Origin: Hyphomicrobiales bacterium
Lineage (GTDB): Bacteria; Pseudomonadota; Alphaproteobacteria; Rhizobiales; Methyloligellaceae
NCBI GenBank assembly: GCA_021775555.1
Contig: JAJFHP010000067.1
Span: 32,722-96,721, forward strand
Length of the DNA: 64,000 bases
Direction: 5' to 3'
Shown here: positions 38,418 through 48,076 of the stretch, in pieces
How positions within the stretch are numbered: position 1 is the first letter of the stretch
Layout: every line of letters begins with the position of its first letter
Notes under the pieces: model-generated
The model's database searches: none
Told to the model about the DNA's origin: nothing
The model's input: the letters and a program-made list of their open reading frames with translations, nothing else
Program-made: the position numbers and the translations under genes

Positions 38418-38568
38418 TTTTCCGGTTTTGCTGACTTTGCGTCAGTTTGCCACAGAACCAGTTTTAACAATGCTTCCGTGAAGGAAGGTGTGGTCCATAG
38501 AGCGTTTGTCACGCGGGAACTAACTCGTTGAGACTCCGCCAAAAACAAACCCAGCGCGGCGCTACATT

Positions 38569-38591
38569 CAGTTTAGACTAAATCTAAGCTG
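38569..38591. promoter_or_regulatory. Irr/ICE-like inverted repeat upstream of the imelysin operon
   Basis: CAGTTTAGA-CTAAA-TCTAAGCTG, 9-bp arms with one mismatch; resembles the ICE consensus TTTAGAA-N3-TTCTAAA. Confidence 0.6.
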
Positions 38592-38754
38592 TTGAACTTG
38601 CTCACCTATTCTTATGAACGCGGCGCCATCCTGCACGCCTTGATTGATTGACAGAATGTTTGTCATGGCATCAATTGGCGTTGCTATTCATTCGCAAAGA
38701 CGTTTCACAGCAATCCGATGCCGGGGCTTTGAACCCCGATTATTGGGGGATAAA

Positions 38755-40050
38755 ATGCACAGCTCACCAATCGGGTATGGCGTTCGCTATACCGTTCTTT
38801 CGATATTTATTCTTGCTCTGTCGTTCGTCGCACCCTCCGCGGCAAAGGCTCAAACGCAGGTCAAAGACGTTCTGAAAACCTATTCCGGCATTGCCCATGC
38901 CGGATATGAGGATGCACTCATAACCGCTCGCACACTCCGCGCTGCGATCAAGGATTTTCTGGAAAATCCTAATGCGCAAACACAAAGAGCAGCCAAGGCA
39001 GCCTGGCTGTCCGCTCGCAACCCCTATCAGCAGACCGAAGCGTATCGTTTTGGTAACGCGGTGGTGGACGACTGGGAAGGCAAGGTGAATGCCTGGCCCC
39101 TGGATGAGGGCCTGATTGACTATGTGGCAGGTGAATACGGCACGCAGTCAGATGAAAACAAACTCTATGCAGCCAATGTGATCGCCAGGAAACGCATTAA
39201 TATTGGCGGCAGGTCAGTGGATACGCGCAAAATCACCAAGGCGCTGATCTCGAAGGTTCTGCATGAAGCAGGCGAGATCGAGGCGAATGTCGCCACCGGC
39301 TACCACGCGATTGAATTTCTGCTCTGGGGGCAGGATCTGAATGTGACGGGGCCAGGCGCCGGGAACCGTCCTCCAAACGATTTTAATCTGAAAAAATGCA
39401 CCAACGGCAATTGTGCCCGCCGCGCTGCATATCTGCGCGTCGCTACGGATCTTCTGATCGATGACCTGACATGGATGACCATGCAATGGGCGCCCAAAGG
39501 CGACGCTCGCAGGGAGCTTTTGAAGGCAGGTGATACGACCGGACTGACCAGAATTTTCACAGGTCTGGGTTCATTGTCCTATGGCGAGCTGGCGGGAGAA
39601 CGCATGCAGCTTGGCCTCATGGTGCATGACCCGGAGGAAGAACATGATTGTTTTTCCGACAACACCCACAATTCGCACTTCTTCGATGCTCTCGGCATTC
39701 GCAATGTCTATCTGGGGCGATACCGCCGGATCGACGGCAGCATTGTTTCCGGCCCCAGCGTGTCTGACCTGGTGCGTGAAAAGGATGTCGAAACCGACGC
39801 TGCCTTGCAGGCGCGTCTGAATGAAACCATTACGGTGATGCAGGTCATCGTGCACCGCGCCGAAACGCTTGAGGCGTATGACCAGATGATCAGCGAAGGA
39901 AATGATGCCGGGAACAAGGTCGTGCAGAATGCGATTGATGCATTGTTGAAGCAGACCCGCGCGATCGAGCGGGCAGTTTCCGTGCTTGACCTGCAGTCGA
40001 TAGCCTTTGAAGGTTCCGACAGTCTGGATGCCCCGGAAAGGGAAAAATAG
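38755..40050 (+). CDS. Imelysin-family (IrpA-like) periplasmic protein
   Basis: Signal peptide; 'GYHAIEFLLWGQDLN' GxHxxE motif; 'DCFSDNTHNSHFFDALGIRNVYLG'. Confidence 0.87.
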   Translation: MHSSPIGYGVRYTVLSIFILALSFVAPSAAKAQTQVKDVLKTYSGIAHAGYEDALITARTLRAAIKDFLENPNAQTQRAAKAAWLSARNPYQQTEAYRFGNAVVDDWEGKVNAWPLDEGLIDYVAGEYGTQSDENKLYAANVIARKRINIGGRSVDTRKITKALISKVLHEAGEIEANVATGYHAIEFLLWGQDLNVTGPGAGNRPPNDFNLKKCTNGNCARRAAYLRVATDLLIDDLTWMTMQWAPKGDARRELLKAGDTTGLTRIFTGLGSLSYGELAGERMQLGLMVHDPEEEHDCFSDNTHNSHFFDALGIRNVYLGRYRRIDGSIVSGPSVSDLVREKDVETDAALQARLNETITVMQVIVHRAETLEAYDQMISEGNDAGNKVVQNAIDALLKQTRAIERAVSVLDLQSIAFEGSDSLDAPEREK

Positions 40051-41553
40051 GTGATCCGTACCAGTTTCGTCTTCGCGGCTTTTGTTGCGGCCGTCGCGAT
40101 TCCCAATCTCGAGGCAAGGTCGGCTGACAACAGAGCTGGCGTGACGACTGAACTGCGCCCGACAAATGACTTCAGCAAGCTGGAGAAGGGGGAAGCGTAC
40201 CCTGGAGGAGATGCGACATCGCGCAAGAGCGTGGATAATGCAAACGCCTTTTCCCATTCCTCCGGAAATTTGCCGTTTCGCAAGGAACTCGATTTCAAGG
40301 TCGGCAACGGTATCTTCCGCAAGCTTTGGGTATCCGCGCCGTCATCCACCAAATCATCGGACGGGCTTGGGCCTCTCTACAATGCGCGATCGTGCCAGCG
40401 CTGCCATTTGAAGGATGGTCGTGGCCACACGCCGCAAGCCAATTTCCCGGACGATGACGCCACGTCGATGTTCCTGCGCCTGTCCATACCACCCGAGACG
40501 GAGGAACAGAAAAAGCTCCTCGCCGAACGAAAGATCTCCGTCGTGCCTGAGCCAACCTATGGCGGGCAATTGCAAGACTTCGCCATTCAGGGACATGACG
40601 CGGAAGGCAAGATGCATATCGATTATGCCGATGTGCAATTCCAGTTTCCTGATGGCAGCAAGGTGACGCTTCGCAAGCCCTCATATTCAATCGACAGGCT
40701 GGCCTATGGCCCGCTTCACTCAAAAGTCATGCTCTCACCGCGTGTCTCTCCACAGATGATCGGGTTGGGTTTACTCGAAGCGATACCTGAAATGCTCATC
40801 CGGGGGCTTGCAGACATGGACGACACGGATCGCAATGGTATTTCAGGGCGGCCCAATGAAGTGTGGTCGGCAGAGCATAAAAACATCATCGTCGGACGCT
40901 TTGGCTGGAAAGCGGGCAATCCCACCGTCAAGGCGCAGTCAGCCGGTGCATTTGAAGGCGATATCGGAATATCGACTCCCATGGCGCGCAATGCCTGGGG
41001 GGATTGCACGGACAAGCAATCCCACTGCCGTAAGGCGCCAAACGGAGCCTCACCTAAGATCGGGAATGTTGAGGCGGGAGAAAAATTCCTCGACCTCGTC
41101 GCCTTCTACTCCAGGAATCTCGCCGTACCCCGGCGGCGCACTCCGGACAGTCGAGAAGTCCTGGCCGGCAAAAAGCTGTTTTACGAGACGGGATGCGTGC
41201 AATGCCATCAACCGAAATTCAGGACAAGCACCCTGGAAGGCCAGCCGCATCTTTCGAACCAGTTGATCTGGCCCTATACCGATATGCTGTTGCATGACAT
41301 GGGCGAGGGGTTGGCGGACAATCGCCCCGAAGGCGTTGCCACGGGGCGCGAGTGGCGCACAGCGCCGCTATGGGGCATCGGGCTGACACCCATCGTCAAC
41401 GGCCACACTCAGTATCTGCATGATGGCCGCGCGCGTTCCCTGCTCGAGGCCATATTGTGGCATGATGGTGAGGCCGGACCTGCCCGGGACGCTTTTGCTG
41501 CCCTGGACAAGAAGGACCGTGACCGACTGATAGCCTTTGTGAATTCATTGTGA
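40051..41553 (+). CDS. Di-heme c-type cytochrome/thiol oxidoreductase-like (DUF1111)
   Basis: Two CxxCH (ARSCQRCHLKDGRG, GCVQCHQPKF); 'LLEAIPEMLIRGLADMDDTDRNGISGRPN'. Confidence 0.87.
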   Translation: MIRTSFVFAAFVAAVAIPNLEARSADNRAGVTTELRPTNDFSKLEKGEAYPGGDATSRKSVDNANAFSHSSGNLPFRKELDFKVGNGIFRKLWVSAPSSTKSSDGLGPLYNARSCQRCHLKDGRGHTPQANFPDDDATSMFLRLSIPPETEEQKKLLAERKISVVPEPTYGGQLQDFAIQGHDAEGKMHIDYADVQFQFPDGSKVTLRKPSYSIDRLAYGPLHSKVMLSPRVSPQMIGLGLLEAIPEMLIRGLADMDDTDRNGISGRPNEVWSAEHKNIIVGRFGWKAGNPTVKAQSAGAFEGDIGISTPMARNAWGDCTDKQSHCRKAPNGASPKIGNVEAGEKFLDLVAFYSRNLAVPRRRTPDSREVLAGKKLFYETGCVQCHQPKFRTSTLEGQPHLSNQLIWPYTDMLLHDMGEGLADNRPEGVATGREWRTAPLWGIGLTPIVNGHTQYLHDGRARSLLEAILWHDGEAGPARDAFAALDKKDRDRLIAFVNSL

Positions 41554-42629
41554 GATATATTCCTGTATTCATTGTGATAATCAGCCTTTTACCGGGCTTG
41601 GCGAGGGCCACGGAGTTTGATCATTCTGCCCTTGCACACCAGACGCTGGAGCAACATATCCGGCCCGGATATACGCAATTGCTAGCTGCCGCTAGGGGCC
41701 TTGAAAAGAACATTGGTACCCATTGCAGCGCTGCGCCCGGCAACACTCTTTCATCGGTAAAAAAAGCTTTCGGGTCGGCCGTGCTGGCATGGTCACGCAT
41801 CGAGCATCTGCGCTTTGGCCCCATCATGAAGAAGGCGCGCCATGCACGGATGGTCTACTGGCCGGATCGCAAGGGGCTGGGGCGTAAGCAGGTGGCGCGG
41901 GCGCTTGGCAAGCGCGATGCAAGTGTAACTGCACGCGAGAGTCTGGAAGGCAAAAGCGTGGCCCTGCAGGGCCTTGGTGCGCTTGAATATATTTTGGTCG
42001 CGAAGGGTAGCGAAAAGCTGTCCATTCCCGGTCCCGCCAGAACCCACCGCTGCTTGTTCATGAAGGCGATTGCCGCGAATATCGTGCTTATCTCGAAGGA
42101 GGTCCTGGACCAGTGGTCGGGAAGGCAAGGGTATGCGGCGACATTTATGCAGCCCGGTGCGAACAACCCAGCCTATCTTGAGCCAAAAGAAGTCACGCTG
42201 GAGATTGCCAAATCCTATCTCGTTGCTCTGGAAAGGGTAAGGGATATCCGGATTGCCGGGCCGCTGGGCTTGCAGCGCAAGAGCACCCGGCGCAAACCGG
42301 CGGTGTTTGAACGCAGCGGACTTTCAACGCGCGCCATTACCGCCAATCTTGAGGGCATACTCCACCTTTATGAGAAGGGCGGATTGATGGAACATATTGA
42401 GCGCCATGAAGCCGGGATGGGGAAAGGGATACAATACGACCTCAACTTATCCCTGAAGCAGCTGAAATCCATTTCTTTGCCCATGAAAGCCGCGGTCGAA
42501 GATCCGGATGCAGAAGACAAGTTGATGGCGATAGGCTTTCCACTCAAATCTGCACGCAAAGAAGCCGCCCGCGTTCTGACGCAAGCAGCGGGCCTGGCCC
42601 TGGGGTTTAATGCACTCGATGGAGATTGA
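41550..42629 (+). CDS. Second imelysin-family protein
   Basis: GTG start overlapping the previous stop; 'ALQGLGALEYILVAKGSE', 'RTHRCLFMKAIAANI'; context. Confidence 0.8.
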   Translation: MRYIPVFIVIISLLPGLARATEFDHSALAHQTLEQHIRPGYTQLLAAARGLEKNIGTHCSAAPGNTLSSVKKAFGSAVLAWSRIEHLRFGPIMKKARHARMVYWPDRKGLGRKQVARALGKRDASVTARESLEGKSVALQGLGALEYILVAKGSEKLSIPGPARTHRCLFMKAIAANIVLISKEVLDQWSGRQGYAATFMQPGANNPAYLEPKEVTLEIAKSYLVALERVRDIRIAGPLGLQRKSTRRKPAVFERSGLSTRAITANLEGILHLYEKGGLMEHIERHEAGMGKGIQYDLNLSLKQLKSISLPMKAAVEDPDAEDKLMAIGFPLKSARKEAARVLTQAAGLALGFNALDGD

Positions 42630-43713
42630 TCGCAGAACATTTCTGTTGAGTGGTGCAGGCTTGGCCGCCTGGCCGCTGTTACCTACCTACGCGCATGGGG
42701 AACCCCGGGAAATGTTCGCCGCGGCTCTTCGTGATCCAGATGGTGGTTACACCGCCTCGATATTCAGTGTTGAGGACGGTGAGGTTTCACGGGTCGCCCT
42801 GCCCGCGCGGGGGCATTCCTTTGCCATGCGTCCCGGCGCAGGCGAGTGCATTGCTTTTGCCCGCCGACCGGGAACATTTGCTGTCGTATTTGGTCCCGGA
42901 ATGGACCGCCCGCCTTTATGGTTTGCCGCGAACGCCGACCGGCATTTTTATGGCCATGGCGTGTTCTCCCGGGACGGGCGTTTGCTGTATTCCACCGAAA
43001 ATGATTTTGAGACCAGGCGCGGCATCATCGGGGTGCGTGATGCAACAAACGGGTATCGCCAGATCGATGAATTTGCATCGGGCGGAGTTGGTCCCCATGA
43101 CATTGCGCTGCTGGGGGATGGGCGTGTCCTCGTGGTGGCCAATGGTGGCATCCAGACCCACCCAGACAGGGGTCGGGAAATATTAAACCTCGAAACCATG
43201 GCTCCAAATCTTGTCTATATCGATACGCAAACTGGCGAAGTGCTGGAACGCCAGGAGTTGCCTAAAGGCCTGCATCAATTGTCGATACGCCACCTCACTG
43301 TGGCCAGGGGAGACAGGGTTGTGTTTGGCTGTCAGTACAAGGGACCGAGAAACGAGCAGCCCAACCTCATCGGATTTCACAAACGCGGAGAGGCGTTGAA
43401 ACTTGCTGAAATTCCCCATTCCGCAAATGTGCGGTTGAATGGATATGTTGGCTCGATTTGCGCAGACCGCTTTGGTGGGATTGTTGCCGCGACCTCGCCC
43501 AAGGGCGGCGTTGCGATCTATTTCGATGTTTCTAGTGAAAGCTTTTTGGGACTTGCGTCCTTTGCTGATGCGAGCGGTGCGGCAAGACGCAAGGCTGGCG
43601 GATTTCTGCTGACCAGCGGTTCGGGCAGGCTGGCTTGGGGACGCTCCGACAGAACGCAGCCTTTGGCGAGTGCGCTGGCTGGCGCGTGGGACAATCATGT
43701 GACGCGGCTGTAA
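42610..43713 (+). CDS. DUF1513-family protein with Tat-type signal
   Basis: 'IDRRTFLLSGAGLAAWPLLPTYA' twin-Arg; beta-propeller-like 'FGPGMDRPPLWF...RHFYGHGVFSRDGRLLYSTENDF'. Confidence 0.83.
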   Translation: MHSMEIDRRTFLLSGAGLAAWPLLPTYAHGEPREMFAAALRDPDGGYTASIFSVEDGEVSRVALPARGHSFAMRPGAGECIAFARRPGTFAVVFGPGMDRPPLWFAANADRHFYGHGVFSRDGRLLYSTENDFETRRGIIGVRDATNGYRQIDEFASGGVGPHDIALLGDGRVLVVANGGIQTHPDRGREILNLETMAPNLVYIDTQTGEVLERQELPKGLHQLSIRHLTVARGDRVVFGCQYKGPRNEQPNLIGFHKRGEALKLAEIPHSANVRLNGYVGSICADRFGGIVAATSPKGGVAIYFDVSSESFLGLASFADASGAARRKAGGFLLTSGSGRLAWGRSDRTQPLASALAGAWDNHVTRL

Positions 43714-43716
43714 TTC

Positions 43717-44166
43717 TCAAACCGCGAGTACGCTGCCCACTTGTGCCAGGATTTCCTTATCGCCGGCGTGGGTTAGATCTTTAGCAATCTCGCCATGAAT
43801 ATTGTCGCTTGATTGCTTTGAGAGATGTTGGCGCAGATCACCCAGCGTGGCGGGAGCTGCGATCAGCACAAGGCGGTCGAATTCGCCAGCGATCATTGCA
43901 GCGTTGATTTTTTCCGCCAGTCCACGCGCAAATTCATTTTTTGCATGGCGTTGTGAGTCGGTCGGGCTTTCCATGGCATGACGGCCTTGTCCGCCGGAGT
44001 CGAATGTCCGGCCTGGCTTGTCGGCATCAATATCGCGGCTTGCCTTGAGGTCCATGTCACGGGCGTATGAGGGGAGTTCAGATATCCCGTGGCCCGGACC
44101 GTCATTGAGATAGGCCCGCGCATGCGCGCCATCGGCCACGACGATGAAGGTTTTGACTGGTTTCAT
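43717..44166 (-). CDS. Host attachment protein family (pfam10116-like)
   Basis: 'TFIVVADGAHARAYLNDGPG...FARGLAEKINAAMIAGEFDRLVLIAAPATLGDLRQHL'. Confidence 0.8.
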   Translation of the reverse strand: MKPVKTFIVVADGAHARAYLNDGPGHGISELPSYARDMDLKASRDIDADKPGRTFDSGGQGRHAMESPTDSQRHAKNEFARGLAEKINAAMIAGEFDRLVLIAAPATLGDLRQHLSKQSSDNIHGEIAKDLTHAGDKEILAQVGSVLAV

Positions 44167-44254
44167 GATCTGATGTCCTCTTCACGCCCCATGATGGAGT
44201 TTCAGTAAGAGGTTGGCAATTGAGAGGACGGGCCGCCTTGATCCCTATCAAGCT

Positions 44255-45250
44255 CTAAAGAAGGGCTTTCAGTTCATCGCGGCCCCATTTGCTCTTGGTG
44301 CCCGAGAACCCGCGCGCTTCAACGAACTCTGCTGCTATCTCTGCATAAATGACGCCAAGGGGAACGGGAAATCCGGGTTGTTCCAGTTCGGCCAGCGCTT
44401 GTGCTCGAACCAGGTTTGTTTCGTCATGGATAGCGAGGACATCCTTGCTGGCAAGGTCAGAGAGATTAACCACTTCAAAAGCGCCTGTCTCCTTGTCGAA
44501 TACCAGCCCCTTGTCTTCTTCCTTTCCGAAGACCATCGGTTGCCCATGTTCGAGACGCACGGTTGCCTCGTGAGATTGCGACCGATCGTTTATGGCTCCA
44601 AATGCCCCGTCATTATAGACGAGGCAGTTTTGCAGAATTTCCACGAAGGATGCGCCCTTGTTGGCATGGGCGCGCTTCAGCACACCGGGCAAGTGGGTTT
44701 GCAGCGTATCGGCGGCGCGCGCGACGAATTTCGCGCCCGCACCGAGCGCAAAGCGGACGGGGTTCACGGGTTGCTCAATCGAGCCTCCCGGTGTGCTGGG
44801 CGAGCGAGTGCCGACAGGCGAGGTGGGGGAATATTGCCCCTTGGTCAGCCCGTAAATCGCATTGTTAAAAAGCAGCAGGTTGAGATCTACATTGCGCCTG
44901 AGTGCATGCAGTGTGTGGTTGCCACCGATGGACATAAAATCTCCATCGCCGCCTACGACCCACACGTCAAGCTCCGGGTTGGCTAGCTTCACGCCTGTTG
45001 CCACTGCCGCCGCCCGGCCGTGAATGGTGTGGAAGCCGTAGGTCGATAAATAATAGGGAAAGCGCGCGGCGCAGCCGATGCCGGCGACGAACACGATGTC
45101 ATCAGGCGTGCGTCCGATATCAGCGAGCACAGTTTTCATGGCTTTCAGGATGGCGTAGTCGCCGCAGCCCGGGCACCAGCGCACTTCCTGGTCCGAGCCG
45201 AAATCATTGGCGGTAAAAGCTTTCACGTCTTTAACTGGCATCTCGTTCAT
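44255..45250 (-). CDS. 2-oxoacid:ferredoxin oxidoreductase, beta subunit
   Basis: 'RWCPGCGDYAILKAM', 'WVVGGDGDFMSIGGNHTLHALRRNVDLNLLLFNNAIYGLTKGQYSPTS' (TPP domain). Confidence 0.9.
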   Translation of the reverse strand: MNEMPVKDVKAFTANDFGSDQEVRWCPGCGDYAILKAMKTVLADIGRTPDDIVFVAGIGCAARFPYYLSTYGFHTIHGRAAAVATGVKLANPELDVWVVGGDGDFMSIGGNHTLHALRRNVDLNLLLFNNAIYGLTKGQYSPTSPVGTRSPSTPGGSIEQPVNPVRFALGAGAKFVARAADTLQTHLPGVLKRAHANKGASFVEILQNCLVYNDGAFGAINDRSQSHEATVRLEHGQPMVFGKEEDKGLVFDKETGAFEVVNLSDLASKDVLAIHDETNLVRAQALAELEQPGFPVPLGVIYAEIAAEFVEARGFSGTKSKWGRDELKALL

Positions 45251-47121
45251 GACACCGGCGCCTCCAGGCGCTTCGTGATCTCGGATTTAAGATCGGAAAC
45301 ATGAAATGGCTGACCGTTGACCTGAGAGATGCATGTTACGGGCGCCAGATATTCGCTGCGCAGGATGGAGCACAACTGGCCGGTGTTCAGCTCAGCCGTG
45401 ACCGCGCGCGGGAAGCGCTTGATGAGCTCATCCAGTCCGCGCGGCAGAGGCCACAAGTGGCGCAGATGCACATGGGCGACGCGCTTGCCTTGCGCATTCA
45501 ACTCCTTCGCGGCTTGGGCAATCGATCCATGGGTGGAGCCCCAGCCGATGACGAGAATATCGCCGTCCTGCGCGCCGTCTTCCAGTTCGACCGGGGGCAG
45601 GCGATCCGCGACTTTTGAGACTTTCTCAGCCCTTGCCTTAGTCATTTCCTGATGGTTCGCCGGATCATAGGAAATATGCCCGCTGCCTTGTGCCTTCTCG
45701 ATGCCTCCGATGCGGTGCGCATGCTGCGGCGTGCCTGGTGCGACCCATGGCCGCGCGAGTGTTTCAGGATCACGGGTGAAGGGCTGGAACTCTTCGCCGC
45801 TTGAGGTCACCGCCGGCCAGTCAATGTCCGGCACGCTATCCACATCCGGCAATTCCCAGTCAGACGCGGCGTTCGCCAAATAGGCATCCGTCAGGATGAT
45901 GACGGGGCTCATGGTTTCAATCGCAATGCGCGCCGCCTCGATCATGATCCAGAAGCAGTCATCCGGAGTGGCAGGCGCAAGTACGGGAAGGGGCGCTTCG
46001 CCGTGGCGGCCATGTATGGCCATGGTCAGATCGGATTGCTCTGGTTTTGTCGGCATGCCCGTCGATGGCCCGCCACGTTGGACATCGATCACCAGCAGGG
46101 GCAACTCCACCGAGATACCCAGACCCATGGCTTCAGTCTTGAGCGATAGTCCCGGACCGGAACTGGCAGTAACTCCAAGTGAACCAGCAAATGATGCGCC
46201 GAGTGCCGCCGAGATGGCCGCGATCTCATCTTCAGCCTGAAAAGTACGTACCCCGCCTTCAAAGCGTGCCAGCGCGTGCAGCAGGGTTGAAGCCGGCGTG
46301 ATCGGATAGGAGCAATAGACAATATCGCGTTTTCCCAGGGCCGCGACGGCGGCGAGCCCAAGGGCCATGGCCTGCGCGCCCGAAATGATGCGGGATTTGC
46401 CCTTGTGACGTTTGGCGATACGCGGCGCGCTCAGGGTTGGAAACGCAGAAAATTCAAGGGTCTCACCGTAGGCGTGCCCGGCCTTGAGCGCCGTGATATT
46501 GGCTTGCGCCACCTCGGGCGTCTTTTTGAATTTCGAGGTAAGCCAATCTTGTGTTGTGTCCAGTGGCCGGCCGAACATCCAGTAGACGAGGCCCAGCACC
46601 CAGAGGTTCTTTGCACGCGTTGCCGGCTTGCGTCCAAGACCAAGATGGTCGAGTGCTTCCAGCGTGCGTTTGACCACATCGACGGTGATGAGTTGGAAGC
46701 CATCCAGCGTTCCATCTTCGAGCGGGTTGGTCTCCAGTTTGGCTTTCTTGAGACCACGGGCGTCAAAACTGGAATCGTCCACGATCAGAACGCCGCCGGA
46801 TTTGAGGTTTTGCAGATTAGTCACCAGCGCTGCCGGGTTGAACGCAACCAGCACATCCGCCCTGTCGCCCGGCGTGAGCACTTCATCCGCGCCAAACTGA
46901 ATCTGGAACGCGGAGACACCGAACAGCGTGCCAATCGGCGCACGGATTTCCGCCGGAAAATCGGGAAACGTCATGAAGTCGGATTTGGCATCCGCTGTCG
47001 ACTTGGCGAATTCATAACCCGCAAGCTGAATCCCGTCTCCGGAATCGCCTGCAAAACGCACCACCAGGGGAGGCACTTTGGCCGCTCCAGCTGCGTCGGG
47101 ATCTGTTGCTGTATCACTCAT
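45247..47121 (-). CDS. 2-oxoacid:ferredoxin oxidoreductase, gamma-alpha fused subunit
   Basis: 'VRFAGDSGDGIQLAGYEFAKS' gamma-like; 'YCSYPITPASTLLHALARF...VQRGGPSTGMPTKPEQSDL' alpha-like. Confidence 0.9.
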   Translation of the reverse strand: MSDTATDPDAAGAAKVPPLVVRFAGDSGDGIQLAGYEFAKSTADAKSDFMTFPDFPAEIRAPIGTLFGVSAFQIQFGADEVLTPGDRADVLVAFNPAALVTNLQNLKSGGVLIVDDSSFDARGLKKAKLETNPLEDGTLDGFQLITVDVVKRTLEALDHLGLGRKPATRAKNLWVLGLVYWMFGRPLDTTQDWLTSKFKKTPEVAQANITALKAGHAYGETLEFSAFPTLSAPRIAKRHKGKSRIISGAQAMALGLAAVAALGKRDIVYCSYPITPASTLLHALARFEGGVRTFQAEDEIAAISAALGASFAGSLGVTASSGPGLSLKTEAMGLGISVELPLLVIDVQRGGPSTGMPTKPEQSDLTMAIHGRHGEAPLPVLAPATPDDCFWIMIEAARIAIETMSPVIILTDAYLANAASDWELPDVDSVPDIDWPAVTSSGEEFQPFTRDPETLARPWVAPGTPQHAHRIGGIEKAQGSGHISYDPANHQEMTKARAEKVSKVADRLPPVELEDGAQDGDILVIGWGSTHGSIAQAAKELNAQGKRVAHVHLRHLWPLPRGLDELIKRFPRAVTAELNTGQLCSILRSEYLAPVTCISQVNGQPFHVSDLKSEITKRLEAPVS

Positions 47122-47153
47122 GTCTTTGCTTTAGTGCTGTGCGCAGATGAAGT

Positions 47154-47486
47154 CTAGGCGGAAGCGGGCGCGGGCGAAATATAATCCATTTTACCAGGCT
47201 TGCCTGACCATTCCTCGGCATCCGTTGGCGGATCCTTGCGCTCGGTGATATTGGGCCAGATTTCAGAATATTTCTGGTTCAGCGCCACCCATTTTTCCGT
47301 GCCAGGTTCAGTATCGGGCACGATAGCCTCTTCGGGACATTCAGGTTCGCACACCCCGCAATCAATGCATTCGTCCGGGTGAATGACGAGCATGTTTTCG
47401 CCCTCGTAAAAGCAGTCGACGGGGCAGACTTCCACGCAGTCAGTGAATTTGCAGCGGATGCAAGCCTCGGTCACGGCGTAGGTCAT
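47154..47486 (-). CDS. fdxA: 7Fe-type ferredoxin FdxA
   Basis: '[47 protein letters not shown]'. Confidence 0.9.
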   Translation of the reverse strand: MTYAVTEACIRCKFTDCVEVCPVDCFYEGENMLVIHPDECIDCGVCEPECPEEAIVPDTEPGTEKWVALNQKYSEIWPNITERKDPPTDAEEWSGKPGKMDYISPAPASA

Positions 47487-47557
47487 TGGACAATCTCTCG
47501 CACGGGTTTATCGCTGGAGGCGCAAAATGACGCCATGGTGCTGAATCAATGCAGGTT

Positions 47558-48076
47558 TCAGGCCAGAGTGGGTTGCGCCTTGCCTTGCGAAGAGGGGTTA
47601 GAATCGCGCGTTGCCTGTTCGCCGTCATATCCGCGCTGATAGGCGACCGACATGGAGCGAAGAGCCTTGTTCCAGACATCGATCGACTGGCCATTGTCCA
47701 CCTCGAAACTGTCAAAGCCGACGCGGCATAAAAATGTGGCCTGATCGGCAAGCACATTACCGGTGGCGCGCAATTCGCCTTTAAATCCCAGTTTTGTGCG
47801 CAACTGGCGGGCCTGTGAATAGGCACGGCCATCGGTAAAGGCAGGGAAGGTGAGGGCGACCAGGTCGATCTGCGGCAAATAAGCCGCGAGGTCTTCCTCA
47901 TCCACATCGTTTTCCAATATCACGCCTGTACGCCCGCCGCGGGTCTGAATCGTGTCAGCATCTTTTTTAAGCCGATTCAGTGACAGGATTACGTCACCCT
48001 TAGCTGGAAGCTCTGCCTCGTCATCAAGCAAAACCCAGCTATCCTCGACAATCTTTCCATCCCTAATGAGTGGCAT
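47558..48076 (-). CDS. DUF934-family protein (sulfur assimilation-associated)
   Basis: 'MPLIRDGKIVEDSWVLLDDEAELP...FPAFTDGRAYSQARQLRTKLGFKGELRATGNVLADQATFLCRVGFDSFEV'. Confidence 0.83.
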   Translation of the reverse strand: MPLIRDGKIVEDSWVLLDDEAELPAKGDVILSLNRLKKDADTIQTRGGRTGVILENDVDEEDLAAYLPQIDLVALTFPAFTDGRAYSQARQLRTKLGFKGELRATGNVLADQATFLCRVGFDSFEVDNGQSIDVWNKALRSMSVAYQRGYDGEQATRDSNPSSQGKAQPTLA

